Counted from the stretch's first letter, positions 39,593-49,901 are shown. The stretch: 64,000 bases of DNA from JAFEDN01 sp963818985 (GCA_963818985.1 CAWFUJ010000008.1:186001-250000), one strand, 5' to 3'. Notes: generated from the sequence alone by a model not told the origin. A program made the numbers and translations.

Positions 39593-40656
39593 ATGGCAGC
39601 TAAAATTAATAATTTTGCTCACTCCATATTGGCTTGGTACGACACCAATGGACGCCACGATTTCCCTTGGAAACTGCAGCCTACACCTTATCGAGTCTGG
39701 GTCTCAGAAATTATGTTGCAACAAACTCAGGTTTCAACAGTTATAGATTATTATCAAATATTTATGGAAAGATTTTCATGTATTGAATCACTTTCTGAGG
39801 CAAGCTTAGACGAAGTATTACGTCTTTGGTCTGGATTAGGCTATTATGCGCGTGCTCGAAATTTACACGCCTGTGCAAAAATTATCGTTCATGAGCAAAA
39901 TGGCAAATTTCCGCAAAACCTTGTTGAACTGATTAAATTACCAGGTATCGGTCGTTCAACAGCAGGCGCAATCCTTTCTTTGAGTATGAATATACGCGCT
40001 ATCATTTTAGATGGTAATGTCAAAAGAGTTTTATCGCGCTTTCATGCTGTGCAGGGCGCCCCGAGCGAAGCGCGGGTTTTAAAAAAATTATGGGATTTGG
40101 CCGAGCAAGAGACGCCATTAAATGACTACGACAAATATAATCAAGCCATCATGGATTTAGGAGCCACCCTCTGCACTCGTAGTAAGCCGTTATGTCACTT
40201 ATGCCCAGTCAAAGATAATTGTCAAGCTTATGCATTATCCCAAACTATGCTTATCCTCAGCCTAAAAAGAAAAAAGTGCGATACAAAAAATCGGTTTATG
40301 TATTAATTTTAAAAAATAATGAAAATCATATTTTGTTGGAAAAAAGACCTATGATCGGCATATGGGGCGGGCTATGGAGTTTTCCAGAATGTGAAATGAC
40401 CACCGATATTAAAGATTGGTGTCAGCAAGTTTTAGATTTACAAATTATCCAGCAAAAATCCTTACCAGTTATTATTCATCAATTTACCCATTTTGAATTA
40501 TTGATTCAACCAGTGTTGTTGAGGGTAAAATCCACCTCAGCATTGCGAGTAATGGAAGGAGAGCCAAGAGTTTGGTATAATTTATCCGCTCCCTTGCCCG
40601 GAGGGGCTCCTGCCCCAGTCATGAAATTATTGAATACATTGAAGAGGAAAAAATGA
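39593..40656 (+). CDS. mutY: A/G-specific adenine glycosylase, one frameshift
   Basis: MutY removes A mispaired with 8-oxoG. The first frame has the helix-hairpin-helix LPGIGRSTAGAIL, the catalytic-Asp helix (AIMDLGATLC) and the iron-sulfur cysteines (CTRSKPLCHLCPVKDNC). Near 40242 the frame changes, and the NUDIX-like C-terminal domain continues (YPQPKKKKVRYKKSVYVL to stop 40656). One added A in the run at 40242-40244 restores a normal protein of about 354 residues. A sequencing error is likely. yggX starts right after it, the conserved mutY-yggX order. Confidence 0.9.
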
Positions 40657-40657
40657 C

Positions 40658-40930
40658 ATGAATCGAATTATTTTTTGTCAAAAATTAGGCAAAGATGAGG
40701 TGGGTTTGGATTCTCCCCCCTTCCCTAACGAATTAGGTCATCGTATATATGAAAATATTTCCCAATCAGCTTGGAAATTGTGGATTGAACACCAAACACG
40801 ATTAATTAATGAATACCGGCTAAATTTGATGGAAAACAAATCTCGGGTTTTTTTAAAACAGGAAATGGAAAAATTTTTATTTGGCGAAGGAAGCGCCAAC
40901 CCCTCCGGCTATGTCCCTCCCACCAATTAA
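40658..40930 (+). CDS. yggX: YggX-type oxidative damage/Fe(2+) trafficking protein
   Basis: The 90-residue protein starts MNRIIFCQKLGKDEVGLD, carrying the conserved single Cys near the N-terminus, and has WKLWIEHQTRLINEY. YggX protects iron-sulfur clusters from oxidation. It lies one base after mutY, the usual operon order. Confidence 0.93.
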   Translation: MNRIIFCQKLGKDEVGLDSPPFPNELGHRIYENISQSAWKLWIEHQTRLINEYRLNLMENKSRVFLKQEMEKFLFGEGSANPSGYVPPTN

Positions 40931-40983
40931 AAATTATATACTACAACTTGACTCTACACTCGTGAATAGGTTTAATAACGCTT

Positions 40984-41075
40984 GCCATGGGGGTTCCAAA
41001 GGGAGAGAAGCGCAGCTCTCCCCCTTTATTCGCCAAGCGAGTTCACCTCGCGCCGGCGATCAAAACCAGGAGCAA
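40984..41075. repeat. Second copy of the coding palindromic element
   Basis: This block just upstream of tRNA-Phe has GCCATGGGGG, CCAAAGGGAGAG, GCTCTCCCCCTTTATTC and CCAGGAGC. The reverse complement of the block inside the carboxylase gene (3200-3305) has the same words in the same order and spacing. Here it is intergenic. Confidence 0.7.
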
Positions 41076-41086
41076 CCCGCGGTTGC

Positions 41087-41162
<76 letters not shown>

Positions 41163-41259
41163 TATTATCAAGCACTTACTGCAACTTTCCGACTGTTCAA
41201 ATCAAAAGTGCGGCGTTGCGCTTCTTTTATATCATCGGTCCCCGTGCTTTCGAATAAGC

Positions 41260-41408
41260 GCGTACCATCGTTAAGCATACCGTCTTCGCCTAAGTTCCCA
41301 CCTAAAGTAGAATATGAATTATCCGATATTGGTAAAACGTTGACCCCTGTTTTATGCGCATTAAAAAAATGGGGTGCTTGTTACTTAGAGAAAGTAGCCG
41401 CGTTATGA
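41260..41408 (+). pseudogene. HxlR-type regulator, C-terminal remnant
   Basis: The frame ends PPKVEYELSDIGKTLTPVLCALKKWG, which matches the end of the HxlR winged-helix domain (VEYSLTxxGxxLxPVLxxLxxWG). The DNA-binding N-terminal half is missing, and only scattered codons remain upstream in another frame. It is the only recognisable coding trace in 41163-41434. Confidence 0.6.
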
Positions 41409-41434
41409 AACGCATAACTATTTTCATTCAGGAA

Positions 41435-42391
41435 TTATTTTCCACTAACGATATCCGCTAATGCCTGAAAAATATTTAATGGATATTCAGCAATTCTATT
41501 ACACAAATATAAATACCATTCTTTACCATAGACAAAATATAATTTGGTAGAATGTCCTTCTGCTTGAAGCTTGAATAATTGATCGTTGCGAATGCCGTAC
41601 AAGCTTTCAAATTCATATTTATCCGCTGGAGTTTTATATTTTTGAATGATCCGCTTGGCTTGATCTTGCATATTTTTATCATGCGTGGCAATAGAACATA
41701 AATGATTTTGCGCGAGTAATTGGTCTATATAGGATAAATATTTCTGGTCTAATTCCGTGCCACGAGGGATGGATAAATTTGCCGGGGTTTCAAAAGCGCC
41801 TTTTACAATACGAATGCGCCCCGGAATTTTAATTAATTCTTTAAAATCATCGTCCGATCGATATAAATACGCTTGCAGGGTAATAGCTAAATTAGAATGA
41901 TATTGACTGACTGCTTGATAAATTGAAATTACATCATCAGTACGATCAACGTTTTCCGCACTGATGGTCACCTCAATATTGGCACGCACTGCATGGTTGC
42001 AAATGGTATTGAGATTTTCCATGCATAGATCTTTAGAAATGGCTAATCCAATATGCGATAAATCTAATGAAATAGTGCTATTTAATTGATCGTTACCAAT
42101 CGCTTCTGCAATATTCACAAATTCGTCAGTTGCCTCACTCGCTTCTTGTGAAGTAGAGGTGTTTTCACCCATAAATTCAATGGAACATTTCATCTGACGC
42201 GCATTTTGCGTTTTGACTTTTTTCAGTGTTTCTTCAAGATTTTCACCGCCAATGTAGCGATCTGCTGCTTTTTTCAGGGTGTTAAATAAAATTGGGTTAG
42301 ATAATATATATTCTTTAGCTTGTTCATTCATCGCCGCTTTTTTTAAAGCAGCGGAACCGATTTTTAACAAGGTTTCTTCTGAGTAATTCAT
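41435..42391 (-). CDS. Monofunctional proline dehydrogenase
   Basis: The 318-residue protein fits the PRODH TIM barrel: LDLSHIGLAI, a TLQAYLYRSD strand, RIVKGAFETP, SIATHDKNM and EFESLYGIRNDQLF. The C-terminal CNRIAEYPLN matches the substrate-binding R-x-A-E pattern. It oxidises proline to pyrroline-5-carboxylate with FAD. The size is that of single-domain bacterial enzymes; no P5C dehydrogenase lies nearby. Confidence 0.8.
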   Translation of the reverse strand: MNYSEETLLKIGSAALKKAAMNEQAKEYILSNPILFNTLKKAADRYIGGENLEETLKKVKTQNARQMKCSIEFMGENTSTSQEASEATDEFVNIAEAIGNDQLNSTISLDLSHIGLAISKDLCMENLNTICNHAVRANIEVTISAENVDRTDDVISIYQAVSQYHSNLAITLQAYLYRSDDDFKELIKIPGRIRIVKGAFETPANLSIPRGTELDQKYLSYIDQLLAQNHLCSIATHDKNMQDQAKRIIQKYKTPADKYEFESLYGIRNDQLFKLQAEGHSTKLYFVYGKEWYLYLCNRIAEYPLNIFQALADIVSGK

Positions 42392-42516
42392 GATATGACT
42401 CTTTTAGCTGGTTGGAGGAGATTTATCTTAGATGGAGATTTATTTCAAATAATCAAGTGCAATTGTCCAAATTTCCCTCTAGATTCGGCTCGGCCATGCC
42501 TACACAAGTCAAATCC

Positions 42517-42930
42517 TCATGGCCTCTGACTCTCTTTCATATCCACATCCGCCAAATCACCTTGAATTAATCGAACTTGCCCGTGTATTCTCAATACTTG
42601 CTGAGATTCAAAACAAAAATAAGCGATGACTTCTGCTTCAATCGGCTGATTTTTTAAATTTTTCGCTTTAATGTAATAGAGAGCGAATAACTCATTTCCT
42701 TTTTCTAAGAAATGCTGGTAATCAATTCGATCAACCGTCATATTTTGCCTTTGCGCAATGACATGCTGAATGTATTCGGCACGATTTAGATAAACGCCAT
42801 TAATACACTGCTCATAATTCGGATGAAATAATTTTTCAATGATTTCAGCCGCATCTAATTGAGGGTTGTAAATAGAATCTGCAAAATTTTTTAATAAATT
42901 TATGTTAGTCATTTCTGCTCTCCAAATCAC
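42517..42930 (-). CDS. SnoaL/NTF2-like protein
   Basis: The 137-residue protein has the cone-shaped NTF2-fold pattern: an N-terminal helix (LLKNFADSIYNPQLDAAEIIEKLFHPNYEQCINGV), LNRAEYIQHV and a beta-rich second half. Family members are isomerases, hydrolases or non-catalytic carriers; no catalytic residues can be assigned. It lies 11 bases after the frameshifted hydrolase, so the two may be one operon. Confidence 0.6.
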   Translation of the reverse strand: MIWRAEMTNINLLKNFADSIYNPQLDAAEIIEKLFHPNYEQCINGVYLNRAEYIQHVIAQRQNMTVDRIDYQHFLEKGNELFALYYIKAKNLKNQPIEAEVIAYFCFESQQVLRIHGQVRLIQGDLADVDMKESQRP

Positions 42931-42941
42931 TTAAAAACGAA

Positions 42942-43909
42942 TTAATGCCTAGGCAATATTGTTTCATGATCATTTCGTTGATCAACTTCTCTCGAATAGT
43001 TAGATAAAATGGTATTCACCGCATCTACCACCATCTCATTTTTTTCCTTATTAAAAAAAACCAGATGATCTCCCTCGATACGAATCACTTGATGCTTATC
43101 AGACATATTGGCGATCTCTAGCTGGTTTTTTTGGTATTGATTTTCTTGAGCAGGATTCATGCACATTTCTTCTTTAGTCCAGGCGATAGGCAAGCAATGT
43201 TTAGTCGAATACATCACCATCAAGGGAATGGTTCTTTTCAACGGCGGTGCGTTTCTGATTTGTAAATAGCTCGGTAATTGTCCGATCATTTCATTATACA
43301 GGGGATTGTCCGACGTTGGATTTTGCGGGTTTCCTAAATGTTTGAGTACTTCCTTCGATTGCTTCGGAAATGGAGTCGGCCCAGCTGCAGAACTGGCGTC
43401 CATTAACAAAAGTCCAGCAACTTCATCAGGGAATTCTCGGGCATAAAGCAACATATATAATCCGCCCATAGAATGACCCACTAAAATATAGGGTGGTTTA
43501 ATTTGAGTTTTTTGCAGAAATTGATGGAGCTGATCAACAACGTCTTGCGCGGTCAAGGGCATATAATCATTAGAGTTCGGACAACTATTGAAAGTAAACA
43601 CTCGATCGTAGGCAACAACCTTCACTTTTTTAGCTAATGCTGGAGCAATATGTGAATTAAACCATTCATCGGCAGGAAATCCTGTTCCCGAAGAGAAAAT
43701 AATTGTCGGCGATCCTTTTCCCAAGGTGCGATAATAGATTTTATATTTTCCAACCAGGGCGCATTCACCACCAGAGGGCAGCCTTGATTAATCTTATACT
43801 CAGCAGGCGTATTAGGACAAACGCTATGACATGCAATTTCCGGCATGTCGGCATAGCTATGACCGTAAACCGAGATTAAAATAAACAGAAAACATGATAG
43901 TTTTTTCAT
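42942..43909 (-). pseudogene. Secreted alpha/beta hydrolase, frameshifted
   Basis: ATG 43909 begins a signal peptide (KKLSCFLFILISVYGHSYA). After INQGCPL near 43775 the frame changes to GGECALVGKYKIYYRTLGKGS and continues to 42942. The body shows the oxyanion region FSSGTGFPADEW, the nucleophile elbow GHSMGG, the acid LLLMDASS and a late His region EGDHLVFF. One added base restores about 322 residues. It may be functional if the shift is an error. The substrate is unknown. Confidence 0.7.
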
Positions 43910-43985
43910 TAGCCTATCCCAAGAAAATCGCTGCCTGAATTTCGGCGACAGCCGGTGTTGAAATTGATTATAATCCTATTCACTT

Positions 43986-45035
43986 ATGATCACCAAATCT
44001 ACTCAGAAACAGTATTATCAGGCTTTGCTGGCTAAAGACAGCGAATATGGAGGTGTTTTCTTTGTCGGCGTGAAAACCACCGGCGTATTTTGCCGCCCTA
44101 CTTGCCCGGCCAGAAAGCCTAAATTTGAACATTGTGAATTCTTCGAATCGGCAGAGCAAGCGCTGCTGGCGTCGTTTCGTCCCTGCCGACGCTGCAAACC
44201 GCTGTCTTTTCCTCAACAATCCTCCGAATTGGTTCAGAAACTCATCCAAGCCGTGGAAGAAAATCCAGAAAAACATTGGCGAGAAAGCGATTTTCAGAAA
44301 TTATTTTCGGTGGACGCATCGACCGCTCGCCGGCAATTTAAAAAAAGCTTTGGTATGACCTTTGTCGCCTATGCTCGCGCACGTCGAATGGGATTGGCGA
44401 TGAAACAAATCAAAAGCGGCCAGCCGGTGATTGATGCTCAACTGGCCAGCGGGTATGAATCCAGCAGCGGATTTCGCGATGCCTTTTCCAAGATTATGGG
44501 GGCAGCGCCTTCGTTACACGGCCAATGTCATCTTTTAAAAACCACTTGGTTAGATACACCCTTGGGGCCGATGATTGCTATTGCCGATGAAAATGCTCTT
44601 TATTTATTAGAATTTGTCGACCGGCGTGGACTAGAACGAGAAGTACTACGACTGCGCCAAAAAATGCATGCCGCGATTATTCCCGGCCATACTGAAATCA
44701 CTCACTCGATTACTGAAGAATTAAAGCGTTATTTTGCCGGAAAGTTGCAAACCTTTAAAACGCCACTTCATTTACTGGGATCTCCGTTTCAACAGCGAGT
44801 TTGGCATGCTTTGCAAGCGATTCCTTATAGTAAAACTTGTTCTTACGCTGATTTAGCGCGAGATATCGGTCAGCGCACCGCCTTTCGTGCCGTAGCTAAT
44901 GCCAATGGCGCGAATCAAATCGCCATCGTGATTCCTTGTCACCGTGTCATTAATACCAATGGTCTATTGGGCGGTTATGGCGGTGGTTTAACCCGAAAAG
45001 AATGGCTGATTCGACATGAACAAAATCACGACTAA
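43986..45035 (+). CDS. ada: Ada: alkylation-response regulator and O6-methylguanine-DNA methyltransferase
   Basis: The 349-residue protein has the N-terminal zinc domain (Cys36, Cys40, Cys67, Cys70) that takes methyl groups from phosphotriesters, an AraC-type helix-turn-helix (about 95-180) and a C-terminal methyltransferase with the active Cys318 in PCHRV. It repairs alkylated DNA and activates its own gene in relatives. A TATAAT box lies at 43969-43974 in the spacer shared with the divergent hydrolase. The MFS gene overlaps its end by 20 bases. Confidence 0.95.
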   Translation: MITKSTQKQYYQALLAKDSEYGGVFFVGVKTTGVFCRPTCPARKPKFEHCEFFESAEQALLASFRPCRRCKPLSFPQQSSELVQKLIQAVEENPEKHWRESDFQKLFSVDASTARRQFKKSFGMTFVAYARARRMGLAMKQIKSGQPVIDAQLASGYESSSGFRDAFSKIMGAAPSLHGQCHLLKTTWLDTPLGPMIAIADENALYLLEFVDRRGLEREVLRLRQKMHAAIIPGHTEITHSITEELKRYFAGKLQTFKTPLHLLGSPFQQRVWHALQAIPYSKTCSYADLARDIGQRTAFRAVANANGANQIAIVIPCHRVINTNGLLGGYGGGLTRKEWLIRHEQNHD

Positions 45036-46401
45036 TGCTCAACCTTGGTGGGCATTAATAGGGATTGGCCTGCTGGCGTTTATTTTATTTTTGGATGTTG
45101 GCATCGTTGCCAATGCTCTACCGGCTATTCAAGAAACTTTTCACGCCACCAATGTCCAGGTTCAATGGCTCATATCGGCGTTTATGTTAGCCTTGTGCGT
45201 TTTTATGGTGATCATGGGACGTTTGGGAGATCTATTCGGGCTGCGTAAAATTTTTTATATCAATATTGTTCTATTCAGTCTTTCTTCATTAGGCGCAGGA
45301 TTAGCTTCCGATATTCATGTATTGATTTTTATGCGCGCTCTTCAAGGCATCACAGCCGCCTCTGCACCCATTTCCGCAGCGCTAGTCACGCATAATTTTC
45401 CCGTGTCCCAACGCGCTAAAGCAATTTCCATATTTTCTATGATCACCGGCTCAGGTTTAGCTTTAGGCCCGGTACTGGGCGGTTTTATTATCGATACCAT
45501 TGGTTGGCGATGGATATTTTTTATGAATATTCCTATTGCACTGATCGGTTTAATGATTTGTAACAAAACAGTGATCGAAGCAGAAAAATCAGCACAGCGT
45601 GAATCCTTTGATAGTATCGGCGCAATATTATTGGCAGTGGGGTTAACCAGTTTAGTGTTGGTTTTCATGCAAGGATCCAGCTGGGGATGGAGCTCGAAAG
45701 CTACCTGGATCACACTTATTTTAGCCCTCATGACTCTACCTGCTTTTATTATTGTAGAATTCTATAGACAGCATCCACTGATTAATTTTCATTTATTCAA
45801 TCATCGAATTTTTATTGCAGCGGCAATCACTTGTGTGGTTTTTGGTTTGTTTATGGCGACTTTATTATTTCTAAATCCGCTTTATTTGCAAAATATCCTC
45901 GGCTTGAACGCTTCATTAGCAGGATTGCTATTATTAATTATTTCCGGCATGGTGGTACTTATCGGCCCTGTTGCCGGCTGGATAACACATCGTTATGGTA
46001 ATATTGTAGGTACTTTGCTCGTGCTGATCTTAACAGCCGTTTCGGCCTGTCTTCATATCTTTTTCACTGATCATTTACAACTAACTATCATCATTCCTGC
46101 TTTCATCACTTTTGGGATGGCGTGGGGATTTTTAAATATTGCACCGGTATTAGTGGTCACTGAAATTGTCGATCATGAAAACACCGGCGTTATTATGGGT
46201 GCACTATGGACATTTCTTAATTTAGGAACCTCAGTAGGCCCTGCTATTATGGGAATGATATTCCGCTCATCATCCGCTTTTATGCCAGGTTTTCATCTAA
46301 TCACCCTCTGGTTAACTGTGATTTCTACCCTGGCAGCAATCAGCACTTTGTTTTTCCTACGAAGAAACAAAAACACCGATTTTTTTCTCCGACAATGTTA
46401 A
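45016..46401 (+). CDS. DHA2-type MFS drug efflux transporter
   Basis: The 461-residue protein has about 14 membrane helices. Motif A-like GRLGDLFGLRKIF follows helix 2 and motif C-like GSGLALGPVLGG lies in helix 5, as in EmrB/QacA exporters. It starts inside the end of ada, so it is probably translated with it, linking efflux to the alkylation response (inference). Confidence 0.9.
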   Translation: MNKITTNAQPWWALIGIGLLAFILFLDVGIVANALPAIQETFHATNVQVQWLISAFMLALCVFMVIMGRLGDLFGLRKIFYINIVLFSLSSLGAGLASDIHVLIFMRALQGITAASAPISAALVTHNFPVSQRAKAISIFSMITGSGLALGPVLGGFIIDTIGWRWIFFMNIPIALIGLMICNKTVIEAEKSAQRESFDSIGAILLAVGLTSLVLVFMQGSSWGWSSKATWITLILALMTLPAFIIVEFYRQHPLINFHLFNHRIFIAAAITCVVFGLFMATLLFLNPLYLQNILGLNASLAGLLLLIISGMVVLIGPVAGWITHRYGNIVGTLLVLILTAVSACLHIFFTDHLQLTIIIPAFITFGMAWGFLNIAPVLVVTEIVDHENTGVIMGALWTFLNLGTSVGPAIMGMIFRSSSAFMPGFHLITLWLTVISTLAAISTLFFLRRNKNTDFFLRQC

Positions 46402-46655
46402 ATGTTCACAGGAGCGATCGAGCGCTTCATAAGCTTCAATATGTTTTTTTTAAAATTCTCAAAATCAACTAAATTAACCCATTGATCAATCGTAAGATAT
46501 CTGCCCAATTTATTGGGATCTTTTAATAAGCTTGTTCCATGGTAATTTTTAGATTGCTGAAATAAGAGCGCCCAAGCGCCACGTAAACCATAAATTTCTT
46601 CAAACACAGTAACTTGTGAAGGCTCAGAATCAAACTCCCAAATGATATAGACCAT
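46398..46655 (-). CDS. Antibiotic biosynthesis monooxygenase-like small protein
   Basis: The 85-residue protein reads IIWEFDSEPSQVTVFEEIYG, GAWALLFQQS and RYLTIDQW. This matches the dimeric alpha/beta-barrel ABM-like pattern (W-E-F, F-E, YG, GAWA-LF, YLTID-W). The role is unknown; members act as oxygenases or stress proteins. It converges on the MFS gene with a four-base overlap. Confidence 0.65.
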   Translation of the reverse strand: MVYIIWEFDSEPSQVTVFEEIYGLRGAWALLFQQSKNYHGTSLLKDPNKLGRYLTIDQWVNLVDFENFKKNILKLMKRSIAPVNI

Positions 46656-46791
46656 ATGTCACCCAACCGCACAAAATAAAGCTATCAATGCCGTGATAAC
46701 GATCCGTACCCATACTCGATGGAATAAAAAATGCATGACAGCTGGGCATTGTTCTAATTCGGCCTGATTTTTCATGTGGATAGTTTAACAT
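46630..46791 (-). CDS. Possible 53-residue small protein
   Basis: An open frame starts at ATG 46791 with a near-perfect AAGGAGGG about six bases upstream, and reads MLNYPHEKSGRIRTM, then a hydrophobic end (FILCGWVTYGLYHLGV). It overlaps the start of the ABM-like gene by 26 bases. I do not recognise it. The strong ribosome site is the main support. A 38-codon frame at 46775-46659 in another register is an alternative. Confidence 0.4.
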   Translation of the reverse strand: MLNYPHEKSGRIRTMPSCHAFFIPSSMGTDRYHGIDSFILCGWVTYGLYHLGV

Positions 46792-46877
46792 GAAGACCCT
46801 CCTTGTTCTGTCTTGCTAAGAAGCTGTATTAATTTGCTTCCAGTTTTACCGGTAGCACCAACAACTAAAATTTTCAT
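46785..46877 (-). pseudogene. NmrA-like Rossmann protein, N-terminal remnant
   Basis: ATG 46877 begins MKILVVGATGKTGSKLIQLL, the NAD(P)-binding GxxGxxG start of NmrA/NAD(P)H-binding proteins, but the frame ends after 30 codons. The rest of the domain is gone. 46878-47087 upstream holds no gene; a TATAAT box at 47045-47050 may serve the lysE-type gene. Confidence 0.65.
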
Positions 46878-47087
46878 TTTCAAGAATTCTTCATTTGGTT
46901 ATCTAAAGAGTAACCAGAATAGTATATCTCCATTGCGCTGATAATTTACATTCATAGGTTACTACTACCAGCCAGTTATCTGCCAAGATGCTTATGTATC
47001 GCCTATCCAATTTATCTACTTATTTATATAAGACACATTTATAGTATAATCTGAAATCAACCGTTTTAGCTGGGAGATGTACCATTT

Positions 47088-47723
47088 ATGCCAATTATCA
47101 CTCATATTTTATTTTTCGCATTGGCAGCTGCCATGATGGCCTTAACACCAGGGCCCAATATGGTCTATCTTATTTCAAGATCGATGTGCCAAGGTAGACT
47201 GGCCGGCATTATTTCCCTCGCCGGAGTGGCTCTTGGGTTTATTTTTTATATGTTAATGGCCGCATTCGGCCTCACAGCTATTTTTCTAGCGATTCCTTAT
47301 GCTTACGAAGGAGTGAAAATCTTAGGAGCGTCTTACCTATTATGGCTGGCATGGAAAGCAATTTCAGAAAAATCACCTCCATTTAAGATGCAAAATCTTC
47401 CTCATCATTCTCTACCCAAATTATTTAGCATGGGTTTCGTTACTAACATACTCAATCCTAAAGTGGCTGTTTTTTATATGTCGCTTTTTCCGCAATTTAT
47501 AGACATTCATCAAGGTTCCATGATTTCACAAATTCTATTTCTGGGATTTACGCAAATTACCATCAGCTTTATTATCAACGGTTTAATTATATTAGCAGCC
47601 ACCATGATTTTTGATTTCTTAAATGAAAATCAACAATGGGCTAAATTTCAAAAATGGCTGATGAGTTTGACACTCAGTGCTTTAGCCGTCAGATTGATTT
47701 TAACTAAACGACCTGTTAATTAG
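47088..47723 (+). CDS. LysE/RhtB family exporter
   Basis: The 211-residue protein has six hydrophobic helices and the family start MMALTPGPNMVYLISRSM with GVALGFIFYM. The family exports amino acids or homoserine lactones; the substrate is unknown. GGGAG precedes ATG 47088. The nitronate monooxygenase gene follows after 15 bases. Confidence 0.9.
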   Translation: MPIITHILFFALAAAMMALTPGPNMVYLISRSMCQGRLAGIISLAGVALGFIFYMLMAAFGLTAIFLAIPYAYEGVKILGASYLLWLAWKAISEKSPPFKMQNLPHHSLPKLFSMGFVTNILNPKVAVFYMSLFPQFIDIHQGSMISQILFLGFTQITISFIINGLIILAATMIFDFLNENQQWAKFQKWLMSLTLSALAVRLILTKRPVN

Positions 47724-47738
47724 ACAAAAGGATAGCTT

Positions 47739-48795
47739 ATGTGGCCAGTGACAAATTTGACGAAAAAATTGGGTATTTCTCTTCCCATTATTCAAGCCCC
47801 TATGGCAGGTGGAGCAACTATGCCACAACTAGTGGCTGCTGTATCAAATTCGGGAGGATTGGGATCATTAGCTGCAGGTTATATTGCTCCAGATGAAATT
47901 AAGCATGCGATAAAAAAAATTCGCGAATTAACTTCCAACCCTTTCGCAGTCAACCTGTTTATTCCTGAAGAGCATCACGCAACCTCTATTCAAATTCAAA
48001 AGGCTTGTAACGATATTAATCAAACTTGCGGTGAATTAGGGATTGAAGTTTCTCCCATCCAGGAGCCTTATGCGCAGCCCTTCGAAGAACAACTCCATGT
48101 TATCTTTGAAGAAGAAATTCCTGTATTTAGTTATACCTTCGGTCTTCTCAATGCTGTGTGGGTATCCCGATTTAAAAAAATTCACACCATTTTAATAGGC
48201 ACTGCAACGAATCTAGCTGAAGCTCAGGCGCTCAAAGATACTGGTGCTGACATGATTGTCGCCCAAGGGAGTGAGGCAGGAGGACACCGAGGTACATTTT
48301 TGAATAAATCCGAAGATTCACTCATTGGGCTGATGAGTTTAGTCCCTCAATTAGCAGACACCCTAAAAATACCGATTGTTGCTGCTGGTGGTATTATGGA
48401 TGGGCGAGGCATCCTGGCGACCTTTAATTTAGGCGCTTGTACAGATGGGAACTGCATTTTTAACTTGCCATGAGTCAGGCATTCCGCCTATCTATAAGCA
48501 AGTTTTATTAACACAGAAGCAAGATACCACTATTTTAACACGTTCTTTTTCCGGCAAATTAGGTCGTGGTATCCGTAATCAGTTTACGGATCATTTAAAC
48601 CAATCAAATATTCTGGATTACCCGATTCAAAATGCACTCACAAGCGCCATGCGAAAAGCAGCAACCACACAAAACAATATCAACTTTGTGTCGCTTTGGT
48701 CTGGGCAATCGGCGCAATTGTGCAGAAATATAAGTGCACGAGAATTAGTGAGTAATTTAGTCATAGAGGTGGAGCATCATGAACTTAAATATTAG
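47739..48795 (+). CDS. Nitronate monooxygenase (2-nitropropane dioxygenase family), frameshifted
   Basis: The first frame has PIIQAPMAGGATMPQLVAAV, IVAQGSEAGGHRG and PIVAAGGIMDGRG, the FMN barrel motifs of NMO. Near 48435 the frame changes, and QMGTAFLTCHESGIP continues to stop 48795. The combined length of about 350 residues is normal. The family oxidises alkyl nitronates such as the toxin propionate-3-nitronate. A sequencing error or recent mutation explains the shift. It overlaps the GNAT gene by 17 bases. Confidence 0.85.
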
Positions 48796-49237
48796 AAAAG
48801 CTAACCGAGAAGATTTGGTTCAAATAATACAATTGCTGACAAACGATCCTCTGGGAAAACAGCGAGAATCTTATCAAGATCCTTTTCCGACCGAGTATTA
48901 TCAAGCATTCGAAGAAATCGATACTGATAAAAATCAATATCTGATTGTGGTTGAGGACAATCACAAAATTATCGGGACACTACAATTAACGATCATTACT
49001 TATTTGACTTATCGCGGCGGAAAGCGCGGCCAAATTGAAGGTGTGCGCATCGATGAAACTTATCGGCGGCATGGAATCGGAAAAATGATGATACAATGGG
49101 CTATTGATAAAGCGCGAGAATTAAACTGTCATTTAGTCCAACTGACTATGGATAAAAAACGGCAAGAAACCATCGAATTTTATAAAAAATTAGGCTTCAT
49201 TGATTCTCATGAAGGAATGAAACTGCATTTTCGATAA
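48779..49237 (+). CDS. GNAT family N-acetyltransferase
   Basis: The 152-residue protein has the GNAT core: strand GTLQLTIITYLTYRGGKRGQ, IEGVRIDETYRRHGIGKMMI (acetyl-CoA loop RRHGIG) and FYKKLGFIDSHEGMKLHF. The substrate is unknown. It is translationally coupled to the monooxygenase gene. 49238-49493 after it holds no gene I can support. Confidence 0.9.
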   Translation: MNLNIRKANREDLVQIIQLLTNDPLGKQRESYQDPFPTEYYQAFEEIDTDKNQYLIVVEDNHKIIGTLQLTIITYLTYRGGKRGQIEGVRIDETYRRHGIGKMMIQWAIDKARELNCHLVQLTMDKKRQETIEFYKKLGFIDSHEGMKLHFR

Positions 49238-49493
49238 AGTGCCATATGATTAAAAAATCTGTCTCCCTTAAAGTCAACGACGGTGCGCACTGAGATCGGC
49301 TTGCCGAAAAATATCTGCGTACTTGATACTCACCTGATTCAATTGCCATCGTTGCCGACGCTGGGTCTTATTTTGTATCGCGCTGAAACCAAACCGGAGC
49401 CTATTGCATAACGGCTTTTAGATATCGTTTTAGATATACTGAAGCAATCTTTCGGTTTTTTGCAAAGATTAGATTTAGATTAGAAGAGTAAAA

Positions 49494-49901
49494 ATGCAGA
49501 AAGGCAAGTGCCAATGCGGAGCAATTCGTTATGAAAGCGAAGGCCAACCTATTGCTTTGTATATTTGCCACTGCAGAGAATGTCAGAAGCAGTCTGCGTC
49601 CGCCTTTGGGATTTCTTTGGATGTGAATCGCGCTCACTTTCGTATTACTCAAGGAAAACCGAAATATTGGTTTCGCACTACTGATAGCGGTAGAGAACTT
49701 AAATGCGCTTTTTGCGCTACTTGTGGTTCACGACTTTGGCATGAATACGAATCTGGTGCTCACTCAGAAACCATTTCAATTAAAGGAGGTTCGCTTGATC
49801 AACCACTCGATGTGTCTCATGCCATTCATGTTTGGATCTCTCGGAAATTGCCTGGTATTTTGATACCCGGCGATGCTAAACAACTTCCCGAAGATGAATG
49901 A
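49494..49901 (+). CDS. GFA/CENP-V family zinc protein
   Basis: The 135-residue protein has the cysteine pattern of the GFA fold: KCQCGAIRY, CHCRECQKQS and CAFCATCGSRL. Such proteins bind zinc and some react with formaldehyde-glutathione adducts; that activity is not shown for this subgroup. It is a single gene inside the island. Confidence 0.9.
   Translation: MQKGKCQCGAIRYESEGQPIALYICHCRECQKQSASAFGISLDVNRAHFRITQGKPKYWFRTTDSGRELKCAFCATCGSRLWHEYESGAHSETISIKGGSLDQPLDVSHAIHVWISRKLPGILIPGDAKQLPEDE

Noticed and set aside
49238..49493. Possible LysR C-terminal remnant (LPKNICVLDTHLIQLPSLPT)
   Set aside because: Only a faint resemblance, no frame longer than about 45 codons, and no other LysR block nearby.
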